NCBI RefSeq assembly: GCF_018688355.1
Contig: NZ_CP061317.1
Location: 1,930,091-1,994,090, forward strand
Length of the DNA stretch: 64,000 bases
From: Polynucleobacter sp. AP-Elch-400A-B2
Lineage (GTDB): Bacteria > Pseudomonadota > Gammaproteobacteria > Burkholderiales > Burkholderiaceae
Direction: 5' to 3'
Positions 15,911-23,967 of this stretch are shown one piece after another. The notes beneath the pieces were generated by a model. It ran no database searches, was not told the origin of the DNA, and was given only the letters and a program-made list of their open reading frames with translations. Position 1 is the stretch's first letter; each line of letters begins with the position of its first letter. The position numbers were made by a program, and so were the translations under genes.

Positions 15911-17513
15911 TTAACTCTGCAGTAGTTGGAGGCGTTTCAAATGTGTGGTGCGGTGCTGGTGACGGTATTGTCCACTCTAAACCTTTAGCGCCATCCCATG
16001 GCTTCATAGATGCTTTTTCGCCTTTGGCCTTATAGGCTGGCAACACAACAAATACCAAGAAGTAAACCTGAGACAAACCAAATCCGAGTGCGCCAATAGA
16101 TGCGATCGTATTGAAGTCAGCAAACTGGGTTGGGTAGTCAGCATAACGACGTGGCATACCTGCCAAGCCAAGGAAGTGCATTGGGAAGAAAGTGACGTTA
16201 AAGAAAATCATGGAAGACCAGAAATGGATCTTGCCGCGAGTCTCATTAGCCATATAGCCAGTCCACTTTGGACACCAGTAGTAAAAACCAGCAAACATCG
16301 CAAATAAAGAGCCGGCCACTAGAACATAGTGGAAGTGAGCAACAACGTAGTACGTATCTTGCAAGCCAATATCAATAGGTGCTAAGGCCAATATCAAGCC
16401 AGTAAAACCACCCATAGTAAATACAAATATAAATCCAACTGACCACAACATCGGGGTTTCAAAGGTCATGGAACCTTTCCACATAGTTGCAACCCAGTTG
16501 AAAATCTTTACACCTGTTGGAACAGCAATCAACATCGTGGCATACATAAAGAACAGTTGGCCAGTTACCGGCATGCCAGTTGCAAACATGTGGTGAGCCC
16601 AAACGATGAATGACAAGATCGCAATGGATGCAGTTGCATAAACCATGGAGCTATAACCAAACAAAGTTTTTCTTGAGAAAGCAGGAATAATTTCGCTCAC
16701 GATTCCGAATGCTGGAAGAATCATGATGTAAACCTCTGGATGCCCAAAGAACCAGAAAATGTGCTGGAACATAACTGGATCACCGCCACCAGCTGCATTG
16801 AAGAAAGAAGTACCGAAGTGACGATCTGTCAAAACCATAGTGATCGCACCTGCCAGAACAGGCATAACGGCGATCAACAAGTATGCAGTAATCAACCATG
16901 TCCAGCAGAACATGGGCATCTTCATCAAAGTCAAGCCAGGAGCGCGCATGTTCAAGATGGTCACAATGATGTTAATCGAACCCATGATTGAAGAAGCACC
17001 CAATAAGTGGAGTGCAAAGATGGCCATATCTAAACCTGGGCCCATCTGTGATGTCAGTGGAGCATATAAAGTCCAACCACCTGCAGGGGCACCACCAGGA
17101 GCTAAGAATGAACCAAATAATAAACAAGCAGCTACTGGCAAAATCCAGAAGCTAAAGTTATTCATACGAGCAAAAGCCATATCGGATGCGCCGATTTGCA
17201 AAGGAACCATCCAGTTCGCAAAGCCAACGAAAGCCGGCATGATGGCGCCAAACACCATTACCAAACCGTGCATGGTGGTTAACTGGTTAAAGAACTCAGG
17301 ACGTAAAAATTGCAAACCTGGTTGGAACAACTCCAAACGAATACCCAGAGCCATTACGCCACCAGCCAGTAAGCTGATAAACGAGAAGATCAGATACATC
17401 GTACCGATGTCTTTGTGGTTGGTTGCAAACAACCAACGACGCCAGCCATGTGGCGTATGGTCATCATGCGCATGGTCGTGTGCGTGATCGTGGGTAGTTG
17501 AAATGGTGCTCAT
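15894..17513 (-). CDS. ctaD: Cytochrome c oxidase subunit I
   Basis: This 539-residue catalytic subunit carries the low-spin heme and the heme a3/CuB site. Expected features are visible: TTMHGLVMVFGAIMP with a heme ligand, FWFFGHPEVYIMILPAFG with the cross-linked His/Tyr region, VWAHHMFATGMPV with two CuB histidines, and VVAHFHYVL with the last heme ligands. About twelve membrane helices fit the family. The N-terminus (residues 8-22) is unusually His/Asp-rich. It is the second gene of the operon, 43 bases after ctaC, and overlaps the small assembly gene. Confidence 0.97.
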   Translation of the reverse strand: MSTISTTHDHAHDHAHDDHTPHGWRRWLFATNHKDIGTMYLIFSFISLLAGGVMALGIRLELFQPGLQFLRPEFFNQLTTMHGLVMVFGAIMPAFVGFANWMVPLQIGASDMAFARMNNFSFWILPVAACLLFGSFLAPGGAPAGGWTLYAPLTSQMGPGLDMAIFALHLLGASSIMGSINIIVTILNMRAPGLTLMKMPMFCWTWLITAYLLIAVMPVLAGAITMVLTDRHFGTSFFNAAGGGDPVMFQHIFWFFGHPEVYIMILPAFGIVSEIIPAFSRKTLFGYSSMVYATASIAILSFIVWAHHMFATGMPVTGQLFFMYATMLIAVPTGVKIFNWVATMWKGSMTFETPMLWSVGFIFVFTMGGFTGLILALAPIDIGLQDTYYVVAHFHYVLVAGSLFAMFAGFYYWCPKWTGYMANETRGKIHFWSSMIFFNVTFFPMHFLGLAGMPRRYADYPTQFADFNTIASIGALGFGLSQVYFLVFVVLPAYKAKGEKASMKPWDGAKGLEWTIPSPAPHHTFETPPTTAELNAAGI

Positions 17514-17556
17514 GGATTACTCCGGTTTAGTTTGATCTATATAAATTATTAAAAAA

Positions 17557-18714
17557 TTACTTGCCAGCACGCGCAGAGACAATATCTTGGGTCTGAATTA
17601 CTTCGCCCGTTTTATTTCCCCATGAATTGCGGGTATAGGTCATTACTGCAGCAATATCGCCATCAGAAATCACACCTGCCCACTTTGGCATTGCACCCTT
17701 GCCATTAATAAGAATGTTGTATTGGCCAGATTTTGGTCCAAGCACCATCTTGCTGCCATCTAATGCCGGGAAGGCGCCAGCACCTTTACCATTTGGCTGG
17801 TGACATGCTGCGCAGTTAGACGCATAAACCTTGGCGCCACGCTCTTTCTGCTCATCTAAGGTGTAAACCTTGGATGGGTCATCAGATGTTGCGCCCATTT
17901 CTTTTTTCTTCTCATCTACCCACTTGGTGTAATCCTCTTGGGAGACGACTCTCACTACGATCGGCATAAAAGCATGCTGTGCGCCACATAGCTCTGAACA
18001 TTGACCACGGTAAGTACCGATTTTTTCTGCACGGAACCAAGTGTCACGAACAAAACCAGGAATAGCATCCTGCTTTACGCCAAATGCTGGAACTGCCCAC
18101 GCATGGATTACATCATTTGCAGTAGTAATAATGCGAATCTTTTTACCAACTGGCACCACCATCTCATTGTCCACTTCCATCAAATACGTATTTGATTTTG
18201 GCGCGAGATTATTAATAGCCTCACGGGAAGTAGCAAGGGTAGACAAGAAACTAATTCCTTCGCCTTCGCCTTTGATGTAGTCGTAACCCCACTTCCACTG
18301 ATAACCAGTAGTCTTAATAGTGACGTCAGAATTGGTAGTGTCTTTCATTGCTACAACCGTCTTAGTTGCTGGCAATGCCATACCGATAACAATGATCAAA
18401 GGAATGATTGTCCAAATAATTTCAACAGTAGTGCTTTCATGGAAAGAAGCAGACTTAGCACCTAAGGATTTACGGTGCTTCAAGATGGAATAAAACATCA
18501 CGCCAAATACGCCCACAAAAATGAGCGCGCAGATGACCAACATCATCCAATGCAACCAATGAATCTCTGCCATGATTTTTGTGGCTGGAGCAGTAAAATT
18601 CAGCTGATTTACTGCTGGACCACCCTGCATATCTTCAGCCGCACGTGCAAATGCAGCGCCAAAGGCTGCTACTAAATAGAGCGAGGCCCTAGTGACTTTT
18701 CCAAATAAATTCAT
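17557..18714 (-). CDS. ctaC: Cytochrome c oxidase subunit II with fused cytochrome c (caa3 type)
   Basis: Subunit II accepts electrons from cytochrome c through the CuA centre. The 385-residue protein has a signal peptide (to about FARAAE), two membrane helices, and the CuA ligands in CSELCGAQHAFMP. A C-terminal cytochrome c domain carries CAACH and a later Met ligand candidate in GAMPKWAG. The fusion makes this a caa3-type oxidase. It is the first gene of the leftward cox operon, with a good promoter about 90 bases upstream. Confidence 0.96.
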   Translation of the reverse strand: MNLFGKVTRASLYLVAAFGAAFARAAEDMQGGPAVNQLNFTAPATKIMAEIHWLHWMMLVICALIFVGVFGVMFYSILKHRKSLGAKSASFHESTTVEIIWTIIPLIIVIGMALPATKTVVAMKDTTNSDVTIKTTGYQWKWGYDYIKGEGEGISFLSTLATSREAINNLAPKSNTYLMEVDNEMVVPVGKKIRIITTANDVIHAWAVPAFGVKQDAIPGFVRDTWFRAEKIGTYRGQCSELCGAQHAFMPIVVRVVSQEDYTKWVDEKKKEMGATSDDPSKVYTLDEQKERGAKVYASNCAACHQPNGKGAGAFPALDGSKMVLGPKSGQYNILINGKGAMPKWAGVISDGDIAAVMTYTRNSWGNKTGEVIQTQDIVSARAGK

Positions 18715-18803
18715 CTTATTCTCTGTTTATTGTCATGAGCTTCTGTATAAAAACACCCTCAGAAAGCCCAAAAAAACGGTATCAAGCAATTCAACTAGCG
18801 CTA

Positions 18804-18832
18804 ATTATAGGGTTAATTAGGCTCAAGAACAA
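18804..18832 (-). promoter_or_regulatory. Sigma-70-type promoter of the cox operon
   Basis: Read on the minus strand, TTGTTC (18827-18832) and TATAAT (18804-18809) are separated by exactly 17 bases. The -10 is a perfect match and the -35 matches at four of six. It lies between the methyltransferase gene and ctaC, which starts about 90 bases downstream; nothing else is apparent in this 174-base gap. Confidence 0.55.
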
Positions 18833-18888
18833 ACGGGATCTACTATGCCTCGCTCAATCTTGGTAATGGTTTAAAAGATAGTGAATAC

Positions 18889-19698
18889 TTACACTTTAGC
18901 AGGATCATTCCTAGTCTTACGTCCTATTTGATTTAAATCAATATAAGCGACATCATCTTGCGCCTTGGCGAGGTTCTTACCCAAAGCCCAGGCATGCCCA
19001 TAAACCACCTCTAAGGTCAGTTTTTGAGGTAATTGAGCAGCTATGGCGCTATTTTGATAGTCGGAACTAAGCAAATTGAGCGCTCTTGCGTCTGACAAAA
19101 GGACGCTGTCAGAGACATAGTCCAAACCCAAAAACTCCATATCCATCACTGGGTCAGAAAAACGCTCGCCCAGCAGGGCATCCCCCATATCGTGCATATC
19201 CCAAGGGCTAGCCAAGTTTTGAATGGGTAATTCTTGCGCCAAGATTTCAGCTCTGAGCTCTTTGGCAGTATCAGGACCCAAATAACTGAATGTCAGTAAT
19301 CCACCTTCTTTGAGCACTCGCCAGCACTCCTGCAAAAAATGCTTGGGATCGGCCAAATCCTGAATTAAGAGAACGCTCACTACTAAATCTACAGAATTAT
19401 TGGGAAGATTAATGCGGCCTGTTTTCTTATAGTCATCCAGAGAAATAAGGGATGCCGACTTCATCCTTGAGTTCCAAAAACGAGCCACCCTCAATTTAAA
19501 TAAATTAAAGCCTGATAGTTCACGTTCTGGCGCACTATGAAAACGAATTCCTGGAAAGCGTTTTGTCAGAAAAGAACTATGTACTCCAGGAAAATCTGGA
19601 ATCAGCAAAATGTCTTTTGGCTCTAATTTCACGATGTCTAATTTTTGCAACATACGCATTGCAATTTCATCCTGAAGCCATCTGATTGATTGGGTCAT
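18889..19698 (-). CDS. BioC-like SAM-dependent methyltransferase
   Basis: This class I methyltransferase of about 269 residues resembles betaproteobacterial BioC, the malonyl-ACP O-methyltransferase that primes biotin synthesis. Segments include NSVDLVVSVLLIQDLADP and ECWRVLKEGGLLTFSYLGPD, and the C-terminal VVYGHAWA. The usual glycine-rich motif I is weak (ILLIPDFPG). I chose the ATG at 19698. A longer frame to 19779 would overlap comF and has no ribosome binding site. No other bio gene except birA is in the window, so the substrate is uncertain. Confidence 0.75.
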   Translation of the reverse strand: MTQSIRWLQDEIAMRMLQKLDIVKLEPKDILLIPDFPGVHSSFLTKRFPGIRFHSAPERELSGFNLFKLRVARFWNSRMKSASLISLDDYKKTGRINLPNNSVDLVVSVLLIQDLADPKHFLQECWRVLKEGGLLTFSYLGPDTAKELRAEILAQELPIQNLASPWDMHDMGDALLGERFSDPVMDMEFLGLDYVSDSVLLSDARALNLLSSDYQNSAIAAQLPQKLTLEVVYGHAWALGKNLAKAQDDVAYIDLNQIGRKTRNDPAKV

Positions 19699-19721
19699 TG
19701 ACTCAGTATACTCAGCGACCC

Positions 19722-20474
19722 ATGCATCCAAAAGAGAATATTTTCCAAACAATTTGTTCTCACTTACTACCAAGCGCATGTATTATTTGCGGGGTATTTC
19801 AGCGACTCACTCTTTGCCTTCATTGCTCCATCCAATTAGAATCAGATCAGCTATCTAATTACGAATGCTGTCAGCAATGCGGCCTTACTCTTGAAGCTGG
19901 GGAGCTGAAAGAAAAACGCTGCCGAGAGTGCATCGCTAATCCACCCTACTTTGATGAAACTCACTGTCTCGATCGCTACGACGGTAGATTACAAACTGCC
20001 TTACATCTGCTGAAATATCAGCGACGCCTTGCTTGTGCACATGGACTGGCATCAGCATGGAATCAGCTGATGGCTCAGAGCTTAAATAATTTATGCGCAG
20101 ACTATTTACTACCGGTGCCACTGAGTTCAGAAAAATTATGCTCTCGCGGTTTTAATCAAAGCTGGGAATTAGCCAGGCGGATTGATTGTGGCAAACACAT
20201 CTATAAAAACCCACACATCTTGAGACGCCACCATCATGTCCAGCATCAAGCCAAGGAGAATCGCGCTAATCGTCAAATTGCTATTCAAGATATGTTCTAT
20301 ATCAACCCTCAATTTCAAGGGCAACTAGAATCCGCCTCAGTAATTGTGTTTGACGATGTCATGACCAGTGGTGCAACCCTAAATGAAATCGCCCGCGTAT
20401 TGAAGGACAATGGGGTATCTCATGTTATTAATTGGGTTCTTTTACGAACGCTGTACCCAGCCTCCCGAAGTTAA
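19722..20474 (+). CDS. ComF family phosphoribosyltransferase-like protein
   Basis: ComF-family proteins combine an N-terminal zinc ribbon with a PRTase fold and are linked to DNA uptake. This product of about 250 residues has cysteine pairs CIICG, CLHC, CQQCG and CREC in the first 70 residues and the PRPP-binding segment IVFDDVMTSGATLNEIA near the C-terminus. The ATG at 19722 is the likeliest start and lies 23 bases from the divergent methyltransferase start. An upstream TTG at 19686 would overlap it. trmL follows after 15 bases. Confidence 0.88.
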   Translation: MHPKENIFQTICSHLLPSACIICGVFQRLTLCLHCSIQLESDQLSNYECCQQCGLTLEAGELKEKRCRECIANPPYFDETHCLDRYDGRLQTALHLLKYQRRLACAHGLASAWNQLMAQSLNNLCADYLLPVPLSSEKLCSRGFNQSWELARRIDCGKHIYKNPHILRRHHHVQHQAKENRANRQIAIQDMFYINPQFQGQLESASVIVFDDVMTSGATLNEIARVLKDNGVSHVINWVLLRTLYPASRS

Positions 20475-20489
20475 TGTAAAGATCAACAC

Positions 20490-20960
20490 ATGTTTAATAT
20501 CGTTTTATTCGAACCAGAAATTCCACCCAACACGGGTAACATCATTCGCCTGTGCGCAAACACCGGGGCAAAGCTGCATCTCATCGAGCCACTTGGCTTT
20601 CCGATGGAAGATGCCAAACTGCGCAGGGCTGGCCTGGACTATCACGAGTTCGCTAAAGTAAAAGTTCATCAAAACTGGGCGCAATTTTTGGCTGATGAAC
20701 AACCTCAGCCTGAGCGTATTTTTGCCTTGACTACCAAAGGGTCTGGCAAGTTTCATGATGGCAAATATTCACCTGAAGATTATTTTGTTTTTGGCTCAGA
20801 AACCAAAGGCATCACTGAAGAAGTTAGAAGCTCAATTCCAATCACCAACCAAATCCGCTTAGCGATGCAAGATAGCAGTCGCAGTTTGAATCTCTCGAAT
20901 ACGGTGGCGATAGTAGTTTATGAAGCTTGGCGCCAGAACGGATTACTGGGTGGAAGTTAA
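20490..20960 (+). CDS. trmL: tRNA (cytidine(34)-2'-O)-methyltransferase
   Basis: TrmL is a SPOUT methyltransferase that modifies the wobble ribose of tRNA-Leu. The 156-residue protein has the full family pattern: FNIVLFEPEIPPNTGNIIR at the start, LIEPLGFPMEDAKLRRAGLDY, FGSETKGI forming part of the SAM knot, and the terminal RSLNLSNTVAIVVYEAWRQ. Length matches the minimal SPOUT type. It follows comF on the plus strand and converges on gpsA, with five bases between stops. Confidence 0.95.
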   Translation: MFNIVLFEPEIPPNTGNIIRLCANTGAKLHLIEPLGFPMEDAKLRRAGLDYHEFAKVKVHQNWAQFLADEQPQPERIFALTTKGSGKFHDGKYSPEDYFVFGSETKGITEEVRSSIPITNQIRLAMQDSSRSLNLSNTVAIVVYEAWRQNGLLGGS

Positions 20961-20965
20961 GGAGC

Positions 20966-21988
20966 TTAAACTTCTAGCTTAGGATCGCGTCCCATCAGTT
21001 TTTTAACTGCTTCATGTGGTGATAGTTTTCCAGATAAGACTTCGCCCATCATGGTGGTAATGGGCATCTCAACACCCAAACGCACAGCGAGATTGCCGAC
21101 AGCAGAGGCGCATAAGACACCCTCAGCAACATGGCCTAAGTTATCCAAAATTTCAGGTAACGGTTTTCCTGCTGCAAGCGCTAAGCCAACACGACGATTA
21201 CGAGAGAGATCGCCCGTAGCTGTCAAGATCAGATCGCCTGCACCCGTTAAACCCATACAGGTCTCTGGTCTGCCACCAGCTGCTTTTACTAAACGCATCA
21301 TTTCTGCGAGGCCACGGGTTAATACTGCAGCACGTGCATTTAAGCCAAGATCTAAGCCATCACCAATACCAGCTGCAATCGCTAAAACATTTTTAATAGC
21401 ACCACCTAATTCGACACCAATCAAGTCATCGCTGGCATAGATGCGCATATTGCCGTGATGAAAAGCGGCCTGAACAATGTCACATAAGGCATCGGATTTA
21501 CTAGCGATGGTTAATGCACAAGGCATGCCATCACCAACCTCTTGCGCAAAACTAGGTCCTGACAGAGCACCGTAAGAATGGCGTATGCCATGGCTATGTA
21601 GTTGATCTTCGCGCTCCACTACTTGGTGCGGCAATAAGGTAGTGCTGGGCTCTAAACCCTTGCACAACCAAACAATATTGAGCGGATGCTTTGCAAGGCG
21701 CAATACCTGCGCTACCGTTTCTGATAAACCGGACATCGGGGTAGCAATCACCAAAAGATCATTTTCAGAAAGGCGCTCAACGGCCCTCTCAAAACTTACC
21801 TCTAATTGCAAGCCTTTAGGTAAGGCAACACCAGGTAAATAGCCTGTATTTGCACCTGACTGCTGTATGCCCTCAATTTGCTCAACGCTTCGAGACCAAA
21901 GACTTACGTCGCCCGGCTGAAGGTAACGTGCAGCTTGCGCAGCCATAGCTGTGCCCCATGAACCAGCTCCAAGCAGCGTCACTTTCAT
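20966..21988 (-). CDS. gpsA: NAD(P)H-dependent glycerol-3-phosphate dehydrogenase
   Basis: GpsA reduces dihydroxyacetone phosphate to sn-glycerol 3-phosphate for phospholipid synthesis. The 340-residue protein has the Rossmann motif LLGAGSWGTAMA at the N-terminus, ALSGPSFAQEV, the catalytic-lysine region ELGGAIKNVLAIAAGI, and GLTGAGDLILT with SRNRRVG. Length is normal. It is the last gene of the leftward group rhodanese-grxC-secB-gpsA, an arrangement widely seen in proteobacteria. Confidence 0.96.
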   Translation of the reverse strand: MKVTLLGAGSWGTAMAAQAARYLQPGDVSLWSRSVEQIEGIQQSGANTGYLPGVALPKGLQLEVSFERAVERLSENDLLVIATPMSGLSETVAQVLRLAKHPLNIVWLCKGLEPSTTLLPHQVVEREDQLHSHGIRHSYGALSGPSFAQEVGDGMPCALTIASKSDALCDIVQAAFHHGNMRIYASDDLIGVELGGAIKNVLAIAAGIGDGLDLGLNARAAVLTRGLAEMMRLVKAAGGRPETCMGLTGAGDLILTATGDLSRNRRVGLALAAGKPLPEILDNLGHVAEGVLCASAVGNLAVRLGVEMPITTMMGEVLSGKLSPHEAVKKLMGRDPKLEV

Positions 21989-22012
21989 GATCTGTGGGCT
22001 TTAAAATTCAAC

Positions 22013-22534
22013 TTAGTGAGGAAGAACGATTTTGCTTTCATCGGCTGAGCTACTTTCCGTTGCAGTAGCTTGCGCAGCCTGCATCAGGCGATGTTCGTAC
22101 ATACCGTGGAAATTAATCTCATTCAAATGGATTGGCTGGAAACCAGCACGACTAATAGTGTCGGCAATATTTGAGCGCAGATAAGGATACAAAATTGTTG
22201 GGCAAGCAATGCCTAACATGGGATCAATTTGCTCGGCAGGGATATTACTAAATTCAAAAATACCCGCTTGCTTTGCTTCAACCAAGAAGAGTACTTTGCC
22301 CTCTACCTTAGCAGTTACTGTAGCAATTAAGGCAACCTCAAAAATTTCATCACCCAAGCGAGTAACTGCAACATCGACCTCCACTTCAACTTGAGGCTCA
22401 GCTGCAACCAATAAAATTTGCGGTGCATGCGGTTGCTCTAAAGATAAATCCTTGAGATAGATTCTTTGAATACGAAAACCAGGCTCTTTTGAAGTATCGG
22501 CTGTATCTGGAGCGGAAGTAGTTTGTTCAGTCAT
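22013..22534 (-). CDS. secB: Protein-export chaperone SecB
   Basis: SecB is a cytosolic tetrameric chaperone that keeps preproteins unfolded and hands them to SecA. The 173-residue product has the family segments RIYLKDLSLEQPHAPQI, VEAKQAGIFEFSNIPAEQ, CPTILYPYLRSNIADTISRAGF and HLNEINFHGMY. It has extra polar tails at both ends. It follows grxC by 21 bases and precedes gpsA. Confidence 0.97.
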   Translation of the reverse strand: MTEQTTSAPDTADTSKEPGFRIQRIYLKDLSLEQPHAPQILLVAAEPQVEVEVDVAVTRLGDEIFEVALIATVTAKVEGKVLFLVEAKQAGIFEFSNIPAEQIDPMLGIACPTILYPYLRSNIADTISRAGFQPIHLNEINFHGMYEHRLMQAAQATATESSSADESKIVLPH

Positions 22535-22555
22535 GGAAACTTTCTGAGTAAATTT

Positions 22556-22810
22556 TTAAGCAAGCAGTGGATCAAGTTGGCCGGCGCGGTCTAAAGCAAC
22601 GAGGTCGTCATAACCGCCAACATGAGTCTCACCAATGTAAATTTGTGGCACTGTACGACGACCAGTACGGGTCATCATGATCTCGCGCTGAGCAGGATCC
22701 CGGTCAATCAGAATCTTCTCTAAACTGGCAACACCCTTCTTGTGCAGAAGCTTCTCTGCCATAACGCAGTAAGGGCAAACTTGAGTGCTGTACATCGTGA
22801 CTGGTGGCAT
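22556..22810 (-). CDS. grxC: Glutaredoxin 3
   Basis: This 84-residue glutathione-dependent disulfide reductase has the dithiol active site C12-P-Y-C15, the cis-proline TVPQIYIG and the GSH-binding GGYDDLVALD. All are diagnostic of Grx3. It lies between the rhodanese gene and secB. Glutathione for it would come from gshA-gshB at 28650-30907. Confidence 0.96.
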   Translation of the reverse strand: MPPVTMYSTQVCPYCVMAEKLLHKKGVASLEKILIDRDPAQREIMMTRTGRRTVPQIYIGETHVGGYDDLVALDRAGQLDPLLA

Positions 22811-22827
22811 ATCTAGGGCTCGCTGAA

Positions 22828-23241
22828 TTATTTAACTAATGGCAAGGCTGCAGCTTGCCAGCCTTGAACGCCGCCATCTAGAACTGCAACCTCTGGGAAC
22901 CCCAGCTTATTAAGCTCTGGGACGAGCTTGCGAGCATTCGCACCGGACTGACAGACCAAAATAATGGGATTTTTACGATCTAGCTTGAGCTTGTCTATTC
23001 CAGATGAAATTTGCTCAGCCAAAATATGCTTTGATCCTGGAAGATGGCCAATCTTAAAATCTGATTCTGGACGCAAGTCCAAAACAGCTGCTTTACGACG
23101 ATTGATCCAAATAGTCGCTTCTGTAGGCGATAAGCCTTTTCCGCTAATAAGCGTAGATAATGTAGGGAAGAAGAGCGCTGCGCCCGTAACTAACAGGAGG
23201 GCAATCAGCGCTAAATTATCAATTTGTGTGAGAAAGTTCAT
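22828..23241 (-). CDS. Membrane-anchored rhodanese-like protein
   Basis: This protein of 137 residues has one N-terminal membrane helix (about residues 9-32) and a single rhodanese domain with WINRRKAAVLDLRP, HLPGSKHI and the active-site loop CQSGANARK (Cys97). Rhodanese domains carry sulfur as a persulfide; the substrate here is not known. The ATG at 23241 is preceded in frame by a GTG at 23244. It is the first gene of the grxC-secB-gpsA group and is divergent from gpmA. Confidence 0.9.
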   Translation of the reverse strand: MNFLTQIDNLALIALLLVTGAALFFPTLSTLISGKGLSPTEATIWINRRKAAVLDLRPESDFKIGHLPGSKHILAEQISSGIDKLKLDRKNPIILVCQSGANARKLVPELNKLGFPEVAVLDGGVQGWQAAALPLVK

Positions 23242-23263
23242 CACCGGATTATAGAATGGCTCT

Positions 23264-23953
23264 ATGAAACAACTTGTCCTTATTCGTCATGGCGAATCCG
23301 CCTGGAACCTTGAAAACCGATTTACTGGCTGGGCGGACGTTGACTTAACCCCTAAGGGTACTGAGCAGGCCCTTGCTGCAGGTGAAAACCTCCGTAAGGC
23401 TGGCTATGAGTTTGATGTGGCCTATACCTCAGTGCTCAGAAGAGCCATTCGTACCCTGTGGCACATTCAGGACGCTATGGACCTCATGTGGTTGCCAGTG
23501 GTGCATAGCTGGAGACTGAATGAGCGCCACTATGGAGCTCTCACAGGCCTAAATAAAGCTGAGACCGCCCAACAATACGGAGATGCCCAAGTTCATATTT
23601 GGCGTCGCTCTTACGATATAAGGCCACCGCTCCTAGAAAAAGATGATGAGCGTAATCCGCAAAATGACCCACGTTACGCAAAACTCAGTGATTCTGATAT
23701 TCCCCTAGGGGAGTGCCTTAAAGACAATGTCGAGCGTGTACTACCCCTTTGGAATGAATCGATCGCCCCCGCCCTTAAAGCCGGTAAGCGTGTTTTACTT
23801 GTAGCACACGGCAATAGCATTCGCTCTTTAATTAAGTATCTTGACCAGGTTTCTGATAAAGACATCATGGAAATCAATGTTCCCAATGGCATCCCGCTGG
23901 TTTATGAGCTCGATGACAATCTCAAACCTATTCAGCATTTTTATTTGAATTAA
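23264..23953 (+). CDS. gpmA: 2,3-bisphosphoglycerate-dependent phosphoglycerate mutase
   Basis: GpmA interconverts 3- and 2-phosphoglycerate in glycolysis and gluconeogenesis. The 229-residue protein has the phosphohistidine motif R8-H9-G in IRHGESAWNLENRFTGW, the RRAIRTLW and WRLNERHYGALTG segments, and the second histidine in VAHGNSIRSL. Length is that of the dimeric/tetrameric cofactor-dependent type. It is divergent from the rhodanese gene and followed after 14 bases by the CtpA-type protease. Confidence 0.97.
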   Translation: MKQLVLIRHGESAWNLENRFTGWADVDLTPKGTEQALAAGENLRKAGYEFDVAYTSVLRRAIRTLWHIQDAMDLMWLPVVHSWRLNERHYGALTGLNKAETAQQYGDAQVHIWRRSYDIRPPLLEKDDERNPQNDPRYAKLSDSDIPLGECLKDNVERVLPLWNESIAPALKAGKRVLLVAHGNSIRSLIKYLDQVSDKDIMEINVPNGIPLVYELDDNLKPIQHFYLN

Positions 23954-23967
23954 GGTAAAACTGAAAC

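Noticed and set aside
16840..17487. 215-codon open frame antisense to ctaD
   Set aside because: It is Pro/Lys-rich without recognisable motifs and lies entirely opposite a highly conserved gene; a shadow frame.
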